Origin: Bradyrhizobium sp. CCH5-F6
Lineage (GTDB): Bacteria; Pseudomonadota; Alphaproteobacteria; Rhizobiales; Xanthobacteraceae
Assembly: GCF_001556045.1 (NCBI RefSeq)
Contig: NZ_LSIC01000067.1
Coordinates: forward strand, 1 to 40,629
Reading direction: 5' to 3'
Length of the DNA: 40,629 bases
The notes beneath the pieces were generated by a model that was given only the letters and a program-made list of their open reading frames with translations, did no database searches and had not been told where the DNA came from. Numbering within the stretch: the first letter of the stretch is position 1; every line of letters starts with the position of its first letter. The position numbers and the translations under genes were made by a program. Positions 19,788 through 27,784 of the stretch are shown one piece after another.

Positions 19788-19847
19788 AGAGCGTTTTCGA
19801 GCGAAGTGGATACCGGTTCGCGTGACGAGAACGCGTCAAAGCAAGAA
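19788..19847. repeat. Dispersed palindromic element inside the amide operon
   Basis: The stretch containing GCGTTTTCGAGCGAAGTGG and GGTTCGCGTGACGAGAACGC has imperfectly complementary ends (GCGTTTTC / GAGAACGC). I recall near-identical sequences scattered between genes of Bradyrhizobium chromosomes; that is memory, not a search. It lies in the 99-base gap between the amidase and the first permease gene and may separate their expression. Confidence 0.5.
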
Positions 19848-19855
19848 TATGGCGC

Positions 19856-20713
19856 ATGGCTAACGCGTTCGTCGCAGCGTTCGAGATCCTGAGCTTCGGC
19901 GCGATCATCGTCCTGATCGTGCTGGGGCTCGGGATCATCGCCAGCATGATGGGCATCTTCAACTTCGCGCAGGGCGAGTTCGTCCTGCTCGGGGCCTACA
20001 TCACCTATCTCGCCTATGCCAAGGGCATGCCGATCTGGACGGGCATGGTCGCAGCGCCCTTCGTGGTCGGCGCGCTCGGCTTCGTGCTGGAGGCGCTGAT
20101 CATCCGCCGCTTCTATGCCGCTCCGATCGTCGCCATGCTCGGCACCTATGCGCTCGGGCTGATCATCCGCGAATCCGTGCGCGGCCTGATCGGCGGCTTC
20201 TATCTCACCGTGCCGGAGCCGATCGGCGGCTCGATCGACATCGGCTCCATCCACATCTCGGCCTGGCGATTCACCATCATCGTCGTCACGCTCCTGGTGA
20301 TGGCCGGCTGTTACCTGCTGCTCTCGCGCACCAGCTTCGGCCTGCGCATGCGCGCTACGCTGGAGAACCCGTCGCTGGCGCGCGCCTCCGGCATCTCCAC
20401 GCCCTTGATGTATGGCGCCACCTTCGCGTTCGGCTCCGCGCTCGCCGGGCTTGCCGGCGCGCTGATCGTGCCGGTGTTCAGCCTCTACGCCGATCTCGGC
20501 CTGCGCTTCCTGATCCAGGGCTTCGTCGCGGTCATGGTCGGCGGTGTCGGCTCCTTCATCGGCCCGGTCGCGGGCGCCGGCGTCATCGGCACGCTCAGCG
20601 CCGCGCTGCCCTGGGTGATGGCGCCCGTCGTCGCCGACGTGCTCGTCTTCGTCCTTGCCATCGTCTTCATCAAATTCCGCCCGCAGGGCATCATCGCTGG
20701 AAAAGGGGTTTAG
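19856..20713 (+). CDS. Branched-chain/urea-type ABC transporter permease (UrtB/LivH-like)
   Basis: 285 residues with about eight membrane helices. Family hallmarks: 'SFGAIIVLIVLGLGIIASMMGIFNFAQGEFVLLGAYITYL' at the start, 'EALIIRRFYAAPIVAMLGTYALGLIIRE', and 'RMRATLENPSLARASGISTPLMYGATFAFGSALAGLAGAL', the EAA-like cytoplasmic loop. The end 'VLVFVLAIVFIKFRPQGIIAGKGV' is typical. It forms half of the membrane channel with the permease at 22065. The order permease, binding protein, permease, two ATPases resembles urea (Urt) and short-chain amide (Fmd) systems, apart from the position of the binding-protein gene. The following gene's RBS overlaps its end. Confidence 0.93.
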   Translation: MANAFVAAFEILSFGAIIVLIVLGLGIIASMMGIFNFAQGEFVLLGAYITYLAYAKGMPIWTGMVAAPFVVGALGFVLEALIIRRFYAAPIVAMLGTYALGLIIRESVRGLIGGFYLTVPEPIGGSIDIGSIHISAWRFTIIVVTLLVMAGCYLLLSRTSFGLRMRATLENPSLARASGISTPLMYGATFAFGSALAGLAGALIVPVFSLYADLGLRFLIQGFVAVMVGGVGSFIGPVAGAGVIGTLSAALPWVMAPVVADVLVFVLAIVFIKFRPQGIIAGKGV

Positions 20714-20717
20714 TCAC

Positions 20718-21935
20718 ATGTTCGACCGCACTCAGCTCTCACGCCGCCGCTTTCTTTCGAATTTCGCCTTTGCCTCCGGCGCGGTTGCGACCGGCGTCGG
20801 CAGCTGGGTGATCCCGGCCGGCTGGGCCAATGCGGCGGAAGGACCGATCAAGGTCGGCATCGCCACCGACCTCACCGGCCCGATCGCCTATGCCGGCAAT
20901 GCCGACGCCAATGTCGCCAAGATGGTGATCAAGGAGATCAACGCGGCCGGCGGCCTGCTCGGCCGGCCGCTCGAGCTCTACATCGAGGATACCGCGTCCA
21001 ACGAATCCGTCGCCGTCGGCAACGTGCGAAAGCTGATCCAGCGCGACAAGGTCGACATGGTGCTCGGCGGCATCACCTCGTCGATGCGCAACGCGATCAA
21101 GGACCCGATCGTCGCCCGCGGCAAGACGCTCTACATCTATCCGCAGCTCTACGAAGGCAAGGAGTGCACGCCCTATCTGTTCTGCACCGGCCCGACGCCG
21201 GCGCAGCAGTGCGACGAGTTCATCCCCTGGCTGATCAAGAACGGCGGCAAGAAGTTCGCGCTGCCCAGCGCCAACTATGTCTGGCCGCACACGCTCAACG
21301 TCTACGCCCGCAAGGTGATCGAAGCCAACGGCGGCGAGGTCGTGTTCGAGGAATATTACCCGCTCGACCAGGTCGACTTCTCCTCGACCGTCAACCGCAT
21401 CATCTCCAACAAGGTCGACGTCGTCTTCAACACCGTCATCCCGCCGGGCGTCGGTCCGTTTTTCAAGCAGCTCTATGAAGCGGGCTTCCTCAAGAACGGC
21501 GGGCGGCTCGCCTGCGTCTACTACGATGAGAACACGCTCAACATCAACCAGGCCGCCGAGATCGAAGGCCTCGCGAGCTGCCTCGACTATTTCAAGGTGT
21601 TGACCAAGGAAAACCCGTTCGACGCCAAGATCCAGGCGGCCTACGAGAAGGATTTCCCCGGCAACTTCCTGTTCGCCGCCGGCAGCGCCGCCACCGGCAC
21701 CTATCGCGGCCTGAAGCTGTGGGAAGCCGCCGTCAAGGAAGCCGGCAAGATCGATCGCGAGTCGGTCGCCGCCGCGCTCGACCACGCCAAGATCGCCGAA
21801 GGTCCGGGCGGACCTGCCGAGATGGTGCCGGGCAAGCGGCACTGCAAGATGAAGATGTACACCGCGGTCGCCAAGGGCGGGAACTACGAGATCGTCGCCC
21901 GTAGCAACGGCCTCGTCGACCCCAAGGAATGCTGA
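20718..21935 (+). CDS. Tat-exported substrate-binding protein of the urea/amide ABC transporter
   Basis: 405 residues. Twin-arginine signal 'SRRRFLSNFAFASGAVATG' ends near 'GWANA|AEGPIK'. The mature part is a UrtA/FmdD-type Peripla_BP_5: 'IKVGIATDLTGPIAYAGNADANVAKMVIKEINAAGGLLGRPLELYIEDTASNESVAVGNVRKLIQRDKVDMVLGG' and 'ALPSANYVWPHTLNVYARKVIEANGGEVV'. 'MKMYTAVAKGGNYEIV' near the C-terminus is also typical of UrtA. Tat export implies folding in the cytoplasm first. The ATG at 20718 follows an AAGGGG sequence that overlaps the preceding stop. Probable ligand: urea or a small amide; FmdD is the closest functional model. Confidence 0.93.
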   Translation: MFDRTQLSRRRFLSNFAFASGAVATGVGSWVIPAGWANAAEGPIKVGIATDLTGPIAYAGNADANVAKMVIKEINAAGGLLGRPLELYIEDTASNESVAVGNVRKLIQRDKVDMVLGGITSSMRNAIKDPIVARGKTLYIYPQLYEGKECTPYLFCTGPTPAQQCDEFIPWLIKNGGKKFALPSANYVWPHTLNVYARKVIEANGGEVVFEEYYPLDQVDFSSTVNRIISNKVDVVFNTVIPPGVGPFFKQLYEAGFLKNGGRLACVYYDENTLNINQAAEIEGLASCLDYFKVLTKENPFDAKIQAAYEKDFPGNFLFAAGSAATGTYRGLKLWEAAVKEAGKIDRESVAAALDHAKIAEGPGGPAEMVPGKRHCKMKMYTAVAKGGNYEIVARSNGLVDPKEC

Positions 21936-21996
21936 CGACAAATGCTGGGTGATCGTCAGTTTGGCTCGCATATCTGCCAGCCGAGAGACTCTCTCT

Positions 21997-22023
21997 TCAC
22001 CTCTCCCCGTTGGGGAGAGGTGA
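21997..22023 (+). terminator. Perfect 12-bp hairpin between binding-protein and second permease genes
   Basis: Arms TCACCTCTCCCC (21997-22008) and GGGGAGAGGTGA (22012-22023) with a 3-base loop. It is very stable. Without a T run it is more likely a stabiliser or attenuator than a full terminator: the binding-protein mRNA, which is needed in excess, would be protected from 3' decay. Similar CTCTCCCC/GGGGAGAG hairpins are common in rhizobial genomes. Confidence 0.6.
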
Positions 22024-22064
22024 CTCACGACCAGGCGGACTGATCCCACGATGTCGAATTCGAA

Positions 22065-23180
22065 ATGCTGAAGTCCATGGGTGCAGCTAAGCAGGCGGTC
22101 CACACCGACGTCGGGGATGACACGGACGTTCCGGTGGCCGGAGTCGGATCGACCGGGCGGTCGTCAGGCCGGAAAGTCCTGCCGATCGTGGAGGGCCTCG
22201 TGCTCCTCGCGGCGCTGTTCGCGCCGCTGCTGTTGCAGGACTATCTCACGGTGTTCGCGACGCGGGTGATCATCCTCGCGCTGTTCGCGCTGTCGTTCGA
22301 CCTGGTCTGGGGCTACGCCGGCATCATGAGCTTCGGCCAGGCGCTGTTCTTCGGCTCGGCGGGCTATGGCGTCGCGCTGCTCGCGCGCGACCTCGACATC
22401 ACCAACATTTTCCTGGTGCTGCCGGCAGGGACCGTCATCGGTCTCACCTTCGCGCTGCTGCTCGGCGGCTTCCTGCTGCTCGGACGGCATCCCTCCAGCG
22501 TGATCTTCGTCTCGCTCGGCACGCTCACCGGCTCCTACGCCGCCGATCGCCTCGCGCGCGGCTGGTATTATCTCGGCGGCCAGAACGGCATTCCCTCGAT
22601 CGCGCCGATGTCGCTCGGCGGCTACGAATTCACGGAAGGGCCGTCCTTCTACTATCTCGTGCTCGGCATTCTCGTCGTCGTCTACCTGCTCTGCCGCTTC
22701 CTGGTGCGCTCGCAGTTCGGCCTGGCGCTGGCCGGCCTGCGCGAGAACGAGCAGCGCATCGCCTTCTTCGGCTACAAGACCCAGCATCTGAAAGCCATCA
22801 TCTTCGCCATCGGCGGCGCCGTCGCCGGCCTTGCCGGCAGCCTCTATGCCTTCCACGAGGGTTTCGTCTGGCCCAACATGGTCGGCGTCGTGGTCTCGAC
22901 GCAAGTGGTGCTCTACGTGCTGTTTGGCGGCTCCGGGACGCTGATCGGCGCCGTCATCGGCACGATCATCGTCGAGGGCGTCAGCTTCTGGCTGTCGGAC
23001 AATTACCGCGACGTCTGGCCGATCATCCTGGGCCTGCTGCTGCTGCTCGTGATCCTGTTCCGGCCGCTCGGCCTGATCAGCTTCGTGCTCGGCGAACGCG
23101 AGCGGGTCGGCAGCTTCGGTGCCAAGGCAAAGGAGAAGGCCAAGGACAAGCCAAAGGAGAAGCGCAATGCCGCTCCTTGA
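22065..23180 (+). CDS. Branched-chain/urea-type ABC transporter permease (UrtC/LivM-like)
   Basis: 371 residues. A cytoplasmic N-terminal extension of about 35 residues is followed by about ten membrane helices: 'FATRVIILALFALSFDLVWGYAGIMSFGQALFFGSAGYGVAL' is the LivM signature and 'LRENEQRIAFFGYKTQHLKAIIFAIGGAVAGLAGSLYAFHEGFVWP' is the coupling loop. The tail is Lys-rich ('KAKEKAKDKPKEKR'). The ATG at 22065 is used; an ATG at 22077 is equally possible. It pairs with the UrtB-like permease to form the channel. Its 3' end overlaps the next ATPase start by 14 bases. Confidence 0.92.
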   Translation: MLKSMGAAKQAVHTDVGDDTDVPVAGVGSTGRSSGRKVLPIVEGLVLLAALFAPLLLQDYLTVFATRVIILALFALSFDLVWGYAGIMSFGQALFFGSAGYGVALLARDLDITNIFLVLPAGTVIGLTFALLLGGFLLLGRHPSSVIFVSLGTLTGSYAADRLARGWYYLGGQNGIPSIAPMSLGGYEFTEGPSFYYLVLGILVVVYLLCRFLVRSQFGLALAGLRENEQRIAFFGYKTQHLKAIIFAIGGAVAGLAGSLYAFHEGFVWPNMVGVVVSTQVVLYVLFGGSGTLIGAVIGTIIVEGVSFWLSDNYRDVWPIILGLLLLLVILFRPLGLISFVLGERERVGSFGAKAKEKAKDKPKEKRNAAP

Positions 23181-23901
23181 AGCCGCCGGCATCAGGAAGG
23201 TCTTCGGCAAGCTTACCGCGCTCGACGGCGCGGCGCTGACCGTCGGCGAGAACGAGTTTCACGGCCTGATCGGCCCGAACGGCTCCGGCAAGAGCACGCT
23301 GATGAAGTGCATCGCCGGCGCCGAGGTGCCGACGCAGGGCAAGGTCTCCTTCGTCAACACCGACATCACCGCCTTCACGCCGACCGAGCGGGCGCGGGCC
23401 GGCATGAGTCTCAAGTTCCAGATCACCAGCGTGCTGCCGACGCTGACGCTCTACGACAACATCCTGCTGGCGCTGCAGGCGCAGTGCTCGCTGTTCGACC
23501 TCGTGTTCTCACGCACGCGCGGCGCGTTGCACGACCAGGTCATGACCATGCTGACGCAGTTCCGCCTCGCCGACCGCGCCTTCGATGCGGCCGCCGCGCT
23601 GTCGCACGGCCAGCAGCAATGGCTCGAAATCGCGATGGCGCTCGCCGGCAAGCCGAAGCTGTTGCTGCTCGACGAGCCCACCGGCGGCATGAGCCTGGAG
23701 GAGCGCCGCGTCACCGGCGAACTGCTCCAGCCGATCAAGCAGCACTGCTCGCTTGTCATCGTCGAGCACGACCTCGATTTCATCCGCGACATCTGCGATC
23801 GCCTCACCGTGCTCGACCAGGGCAAGGTGCTGGCCTCGGGCACGGTGCCCGAGATCCAGGCCAACAAAGCCGTCCAGGAGATCTATCTGCGCCGTGCCTG
23901 A
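23167..23901 (+). CDS. ABC transporter ATPase (UrtD/LivG-like)
   Basis: 244 residues. Walker A 'GPNGSGKST' (36-44), signature 'LSHGQQQWLEIAMAL', Walker B 'LLLLDEPTGGMS' and the switch His in 'IVEHDLDFI'. 'HGQQQWLEI' in place of LSGGQ is a UrtD feature. The ATG at 23167 is preceded by AAAGGAG and lies within the end of the permease gene. It energises the urea/amide transporter together with the next gene product. Confidence 0.94.
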   Translation: MPLLEAAGIRKVFGKLTALDGAALTVGENEFHGLIGPNGSGKSTLMKCIAGAEVPTQGKVSFVNTDITAFTPTERARAGMSLKFQITSVLPTLTLYDNILLALQAQCSLFDLVFSRTRGALHDQVMTMLTQFRLADRAFDAAAALSHGQQQWLEIAMALAGKPKLLLLDEPTGGMSLEERRVTGELLQPIKQHCSLVIVEHDLDFIRDICDRLTVLDQGKVLASGTVPEIQANKAVQEIYLRRA

Positions 23902-24589
23902 ATTTTTGGACATCAAGCATCTCGACGCCGGCTATGGCCGCAGCCAGGTCCTGTTCGATATCAACCTCGGCATTCCCTGGCGTGGCGGCGTCGCCGTGCT
24001 CGGGCGCAATGGTGCCGGCAAGACCACGCTGATGAAGACCATCGTCGGCGAGCTGCCGGCGTGGAAGGGCGAGGTCGCCTTCGACGGCCGCGACATCAGC
24101 CGCCGCGCGACCCAGGAGCGCGTCCGCGCCGGCATCGGCTACGTGCCGCAGGAGCATTCGGTGTTCGCGCGCCTGTCGGTGCGCGACAATCTCGCGGTCG
24201 GCTCGCTGGCGAGCAAGAAGGCCGACGCGGTCGATCACGTGCTGACCATCTTCCCCAAGCTCGGCCAGCGCCTCGACCAGCCCGCCGGCACGCTCTCCGG
24301 CGGCGAGCGCAAGATGCTCGCCATCGGCCGCGCCATGCTGGGCGATCCCAAGCTGTTGCTGCTGGACGAGCCGACCGAAGGCGTCTGGATCGGCGTCATC
24401 GAGGAGATCACCGAGCGCCTGATCGAGCTTGCGAAGACCATCGCCGTCATCATCGTCGAGCAGCACCTCGACCTCGCCTTGCGCGTCGCCGACTACGCCT
24501 ACGTGCTCGACCGCGGCAGGGTCGCCCTCCAGGGGAACGCAGGCGAGGTCAGGGACAATCCGGAGCTGATGCGGTATCTGGCGCCGTAG
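23894..24589 (+). CDS. ABC transporter ATPase (UrtE/LivF-like)
   Basis: 231 residues. Walker A 'GRNGAGKTT' (37-45), Q-loop 'GYVPQEHSVFARLSVRDNL', signature 'LSGGERKMLAIGRAML', Walker B 'LLLLDEPTEGV', and the H-loop in 'IVEQHLDLAL'. 'DEPTEGVWIGVIEEI' is the LivF/UrtE variant. The start is a GTG at 23894 that overlaps the previous stop by eight bases, so the two ATPases are translationally coupled. Last gene of the operon. Confidence 0.94.
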   Translation: MPEFLDIKHLDAGYGRSQVLFDINLGIPWRGGVAVLGRNGAGKTTLMKTIVGELPAWKGEVAFDGRDISRRATQERVRAGIGYVPQEHSVFARLSVRDNLAVGSLASKKADAVDHVLTIFPKLGQRLDQPAGTLSGGERKMLAIGRAMLGDPKLLLLDEPTEGVWIGVIEEITERLIELAKTIAVIIVEQHLDLALRVADYAYVLDRGRVALQGNAGEVRDNPELMRYLAP

Positions 24590-24643
24590 GGCGTTGCTGC
24601 GTTCTTTGAGTGGGGGTGCAGGGCCCTCGCCCCGACCTAACCG

Positions 24644-24744
24644 GTCATGCCCCGCGCAGGCGGAGGCATCCAGTACGCCGCGGCGTCTCGATGAAAATCT
24701 CTGACTCTGGAATACTGGATTCCCCGCCTTCGCGGGGAATGACG
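24644..24744. repeat. Palindromic intergenic element, copy A
   Basis: It runs from GTCATGCCCCGCGCAGGCGG to CGCGGGGAATGAC with complementary ends, and carries the internal core CATCCAGTACGCCGCGGCG and AATACTGGAT. A second copy of the same family lies at 32537-32659 (core GATCCAGTACGCCGCGGCG, ends GTCAT/ATGAC). It sits in the 187-base gap between the end of the ABC operon and the L,D-transpeptidase, where it may terminate both convergent transcripts. No other gene is seen in this gap. Confidence 0.8.
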
Positions 24745-24776
24745 GCGTGAGACCAGGATCGGGTGCCGTGCCGCCC

Positions 24777-26420
24777 CTACTTCACCGCCCCGAACCGGCT
24801 GTCGAACGAATTCGACTGCACCACCGGCGCGGCGCCCATGATCTGCGTGGCTTCGCTTGCACCATCGGAGACCGATGGCTTCAGCGCCGGGCGCGTCTGG
24901 GCGAGGCGCGTGTCGGGCTGCTGCTTCGCCGGCTCGGCCGGCTTGGCGGCGACGGCGGAAGGCTTCGGCGCGTCCTTCGCGGTGTCCTTGGATTTGTCGT
25001 GGCCGGGCACGAAGCGGGTGACGGCGGCCTTGAGCCTCGACGCTGCGGTCGGCGGCGTCACGGACGTCTGGGTCGGTGCGACCGACGCTGTGGCCTGCGG
25101 CGGAGGCGTGGTCGCCGTCGTCTCGGCGGTGCCGATGCCCATCTTGCGGCCGAGATTCGAGAAGAAGCCGCTGCCTGAGGATTTCTCCTGGGATTTATCT
25201 TGAGCTTTGTCCGCCGGCGCAGCCGCGGCGACGCGGGTGGTTGCGGGCGCGTTGACGGCTGCGACCGGCACGTCCTGCGGCGCCGGCGCGGACGCCACCG
25301 CGTCGAGATTGGGCTTGGGCGGATTGACGTGGCCGGGGATCGTGCCGGGCGCCTTCGCCATCGCCAGCATCTGGAGCGTGGTGCCTTCGGCGCCCTCGGA
25401 CAGGCCGGTCGAGCCTTCCGGAATCTTCGCGGCGAACACCTTGTTCATGCCGCCGTCGATGCCGGTGTTCATGCGCGCCACCGGCGTGCCCTTGGCGACG
25501 AGCCTGGCGTATTCCGTTTCGTCCCTGGCCTGCTTCTCGCGGACGGCGCTCGCGATCTCCTCGGGGATCACATAGGCCGGGCACTTCGCCGAGGCGTCGA
25601 ACACCAAATCGCGCTTGGCGTCGGCCGGCTTCGCGGCGTCGAAGACGTACTTCTTCTCGCAGAAATCGACCTTCGGCTCCTGCCGCGTCACCTCGAAATG
25701 ATCATAGCCTTCCTTGATCATCTTCCAGAACGGCATGTTCGGATTGTTCCGGTGCCTCGCCATGTTCACCGGCGTCATCTTGAACGGATAGGCCTGGAGC
25801 TGGAACGCCTTCTGGCCGCCGAAGAAGGATTCGCGCCCCAACGAATAGATCTCCGCGATCTGCTCGTCGGTCATGGCGTAGCAGCCGCGCGAGGAGCAAT
25901 CGCCATGCACCATCAGCTGCGAGCCGGTGCGCCCCAGCGCCTTGTCGAACGCGTTCGGATAGCCGGTGTTGAAGGAGAGGTAATAGGCCGACTGCGGATT
26001 CATCTGGCTCGGATTGATCGAGTAGAATCCCTCCGGCGCCTGGCGGTCGCCTTCGCGCACCTTGGGGCCGAGATCGCCCGACCAGCGGCAGATCGGATAG
26101 GTCTTGAGCAGCGCGAACTGGCCGTTGCGGGTCTGCTTCCAGATCTCGAGCTCGGCCTCCTGCTTGAACAGGCGGACCAGGATCGGCGATTGCAGATCCA
26201 TGTCCTTCTCGGCCATCGCAGCGATCAGCTTCGGCGGCACCGGCTGGTTGGCCTTGGCGTTGGTCGCGAGCGAAACCTGGTCGGTGTTGCAGCCGGTCAG
26301 CAGAACGCCGGCCGTCATCAGCGCAACCGAAGCCAAGAGCGCGCGAGCAAGCGAACGAGAAATCAAGATCGACCCCACAACGTGCCGGGCAGCGCGCGAA
26401 CCCCAAATCCTTTGGCGCAT
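24777..26420 (-). CDS. L,D-transpeptidase (YafK-type) lipoprotein with long disordered tail
   Basis: 547 residues. A lipobox 'LLTGC' (C44) ends a hydrophobic signal, so the protein should be lipid-anchored. The YkuD/YafK catalytic segment 'LMVHGDCSSRGCYAMTD' carries H172 and the nucleophile C180. 'TYPICRWSGDLGPKVREGDRQAPEGFYSI' upstream is the YafK-like L,D-transpeptidase domain opening. Such enzymes attach or release peptidoglycan cross-links or anchored proteins. The last 200 or so residues are low complexity (Ala, Pro, Thr, Lys rich) and probably flexible. The first 15 residues of this start are untypical; an in-frame GTG or TTG a little later (for example just before 'ISRSLARALL') could be the real start. 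Confidence 0.87.
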   Translation of the reverse strand: MRQRIWGSRAARHVVGSILISRSLARALLASVALMTAGVLLTGCNTDQVSLATNAKANQPVPPKLIAAMAEKDMDLQSPILVRLFKQEAELEIWKQTRNGQFALLKTYPICRWSGDLGPKVREGDRQAPEGFYSINPSQMNPQSAYYLSFNTGYPNAFDKALGRTGSQLMVHGDCSSRGCYAMTDEQIAEIYSLGRESFFGGQKAFQLQAYPFKMTPVNMARHRNNPNMPFWKMIKEGYDHFEVTRQEPKVDFCEKKYVFDAAKPADAKRDLVFDASAKCPAYVIPEEIASAVREKQARDETEYARLVAKGTPVARMNTGIDGGMNKVFAAKIPEGSTGLSEGAEGTTLQMLAMAKAPGTIPGHVNPPKPNLDAVASAPAPQDVPVAAVNAPATTRVAAAAPADKAQDKSQEKSSGSGFFSNLGRKMGIGTAETTATTPPPQATASVAPTQTSVTPPTAASRLKAAVTRFVPGHDKSKDTAKDAPKPSAVAAKPAEPAKQQPDTRLAQTRPALKPSVSDGASEATQIMGAAPVVQSNSFDSRFGAVK

Positions 26421-26689
26421 GATCCGACCGGCGAACCGGACCCGTCCACGGGTTTTTTCAGACCACGCTCCAGCGCTTATGCCCTGAAGCCATTGATTAA
26501 AATTCTAACCTCTGGGTCATGTGGTCGCAACCCGAGCGGGGATCACGAGGGCGTTGGCCCAAAGGTGTGGTCAACAGAGACTTAAATCAGGCCGGAACTT
26601 GGACCGCGCGGCCAAGCCATCACTGAGATCGCCGATTTGGGCAAAAAAAGGGTTAATGCGGGGTTACCGGGGGCGACACGAGAGGTCTT
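26421..26689. other. Gene-free stretch upstream of the L,D-transpeptidase gene
   Basis: No supported gene in this 269-base part of the 401-base gap between the transpeptidase and accA. It is partly AT-rich ('AGCCATTGATTAAAATTCTAA') and must hold the minus-strand promoter of the transpeptidase. I could not place -35/-10 boxes with confidence. The rest of the gap is the repeat at 26690-26802. Confidence 0.5.
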
Positions 26690-26802
26690 GTAGGGTGGGT
26701 TAGCCGAAGGCGTAACCCACCATTGTTGGCGTCCGCAGGGGCAAAAGTGGTGGGTTACGCCGGCGCCTGCGCTCCGCGCAGACACCGTCTAACCCACCCT
26801 AC
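26690..26802. repeat. Nested (cruciform) inverted repeat
   Basis: Outer arms 26690-26703 and 26789-26802 (GTAGGGTGGGTTAG / CTAACCCACCCTAC, 14 bases, perfect) enclose inner arms 26710-26722 and 26748-26760 (GCGTAACCCACCA / TGGTGGGTTACGC, 13 bases, perfect). The GGTGGGTTA core thus occurs four times in alternating orientation, so alternative foldings are possible. It lies 20-130 bases beyond the end of accA and probably forms its 3' end. GTAGGGTGGG elements are, to my recollection, widespread in Bradyrhizobium. Confidence 0.85.
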
Positions 26803-26821
26803 GGCACCCAAACTGCCCGAA

Positions 26822-27784
26822 TCAGCCCAGTTTCCGGCCGATCTCGAGGAATTTCTGCCGCCGCTGCTTGCGGATGGCATCGCCGTCGAGGCCCCGGAGC
26901 TCGTCGAAGGCCTTGGCGATGGCCTCACCCGTCGTGGCGATCATGGCGGCGGGATCGCGATGGGCGCCGCCGACCGGCTCCTTCAGGATGGCGTCGATCA
27001 CCCCGAAGCGCAGCATGTCCTGGGCGGTGATCTTCATGTTGTTGGCGGCTTCCTGCGCCTTGGTGCCGTCGCGCCAGAGGATCGAGGACGCCGCCTCCGG
27101 CGAGATCACGCTGTAGATCGCGTGCTCCAGCATCAAGACCTTGTTGGCGGTGGTGATGGCGATGGCGCCGCCCGACATGCCCTCGCCGGTGATGATGGCG
27201 ACGTTCGGCACGGTCAGGGCGAGGCAGGCGTCGGTCGAGCGCGCGATCGCCTCGGCCTGTCCGCGCTCCTCTGCGCCGATGCCGGGATAGGCGCCGGCGG
27301 AATCGGCGAGCGACAGCACCGGCAGGCCGAACCGCTCGGCCATCTCCATCAGCCGCACGCATTTGCGATAACCTTCCGGCCGCGCCATGCCGAAATTGTG
27401 CCGGATCCGGCTCTCGGTGGAATCGCCCTTCTCCTGGCCCATCACGCAGATCGGCTCACCGCGGAAGCGACCGAAGCCGGCAACCAGCGCCTCGTCCTCG
27501 CCGAACTTGCGGTCGCCGGCGAGCGGGGTGAACTCGGTGATCAGGCCCTTGATGAAGTCGTTGAAATGCGGCCGCTGCGGATGCCGCGCGACCAGCGTCT
27601 TCTGCCACGGCGTCAGGTTCTGATAGAGGTCGGCCAGCGCCTGCGCCGCCTTGTCCTCGATCCGCCCGATCTCGTCGCTGATGTCAGTGCCGGACGCCGC
27701 GAGCGCCCGCAATTCATCGACCTTGGAGTCGAGCTCGGCGACGGGCTTTTCGAAGTCGAGATAGCTGCGCATCTGGTCTTGCAT
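26822..27784 (-). CDS. accA: Acetyl-CoA carboxylase carboxyltransferase subunit alpha
   Basis: 320 residues, the usual AccA size. With AccD it transfers carboxyl from biotin to acetyl-CoA, giving malonyl-CoA. 'YLDFEKPVAELDSKVDELRALA' is the N-terminal signature, then 'LTPWQKTLVARHPQRPHFNDFIKGLITEFTPLAGDRKFGED' and 'IGGQ'-type acyl-CoA pocket segments 'SLADSAGAYPGIGAEERGQAEAIA' and 'VPNVAIITGEGMSGGAIAI'. I chose the ATG at 27784; the open frame reaches 28012, but that extension falls inside a repeat. It is followed by a cruciform repeat and preceded by a repeat that separates it from xerD. Confidence 0.95.
   Translation of the reverse strand: MQDQMRSYLDFEKPVAELDSKVDELRALAASGTDISDEIGRIEDKAAQALADLYQNLTPWQKTLVARHPQRPHFNDFIKGLITEFTPLAGDRKFGEDEALVAGFGRFRGEPICVMGQEKGDSTESRIRHNFGMARPEGYRKCVRLMEMAERFGLPVLSLADSAGAYPGIGAEERGQAEAIARSTDACLALTVPNVAIITGEGMSGGAIAITTANKVLMLEHAIYSVISPEAASSILWRDGTKAQEAANNMKITAQDMLRFGVIDAILKEPVGGAHRDPAAMIATTGEAIAKAFDELRGLDGDAIRKQRRQKFLEIGRKLG

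Noticed and set aside
18434..20254. 606-codon open frame antisense to the amidase and permease genes
   Set aside because: It is Arg/His/Asp-rich without motifs and mirrors two clearly real genes.
25200..26585. 461-codon open frame opposite the L,D-transpeptidase gene
   Set aside because: Composition (Arg, His, Leu repeats) and overlap with a gene that has a clear catalytic motif show it is a shadow.
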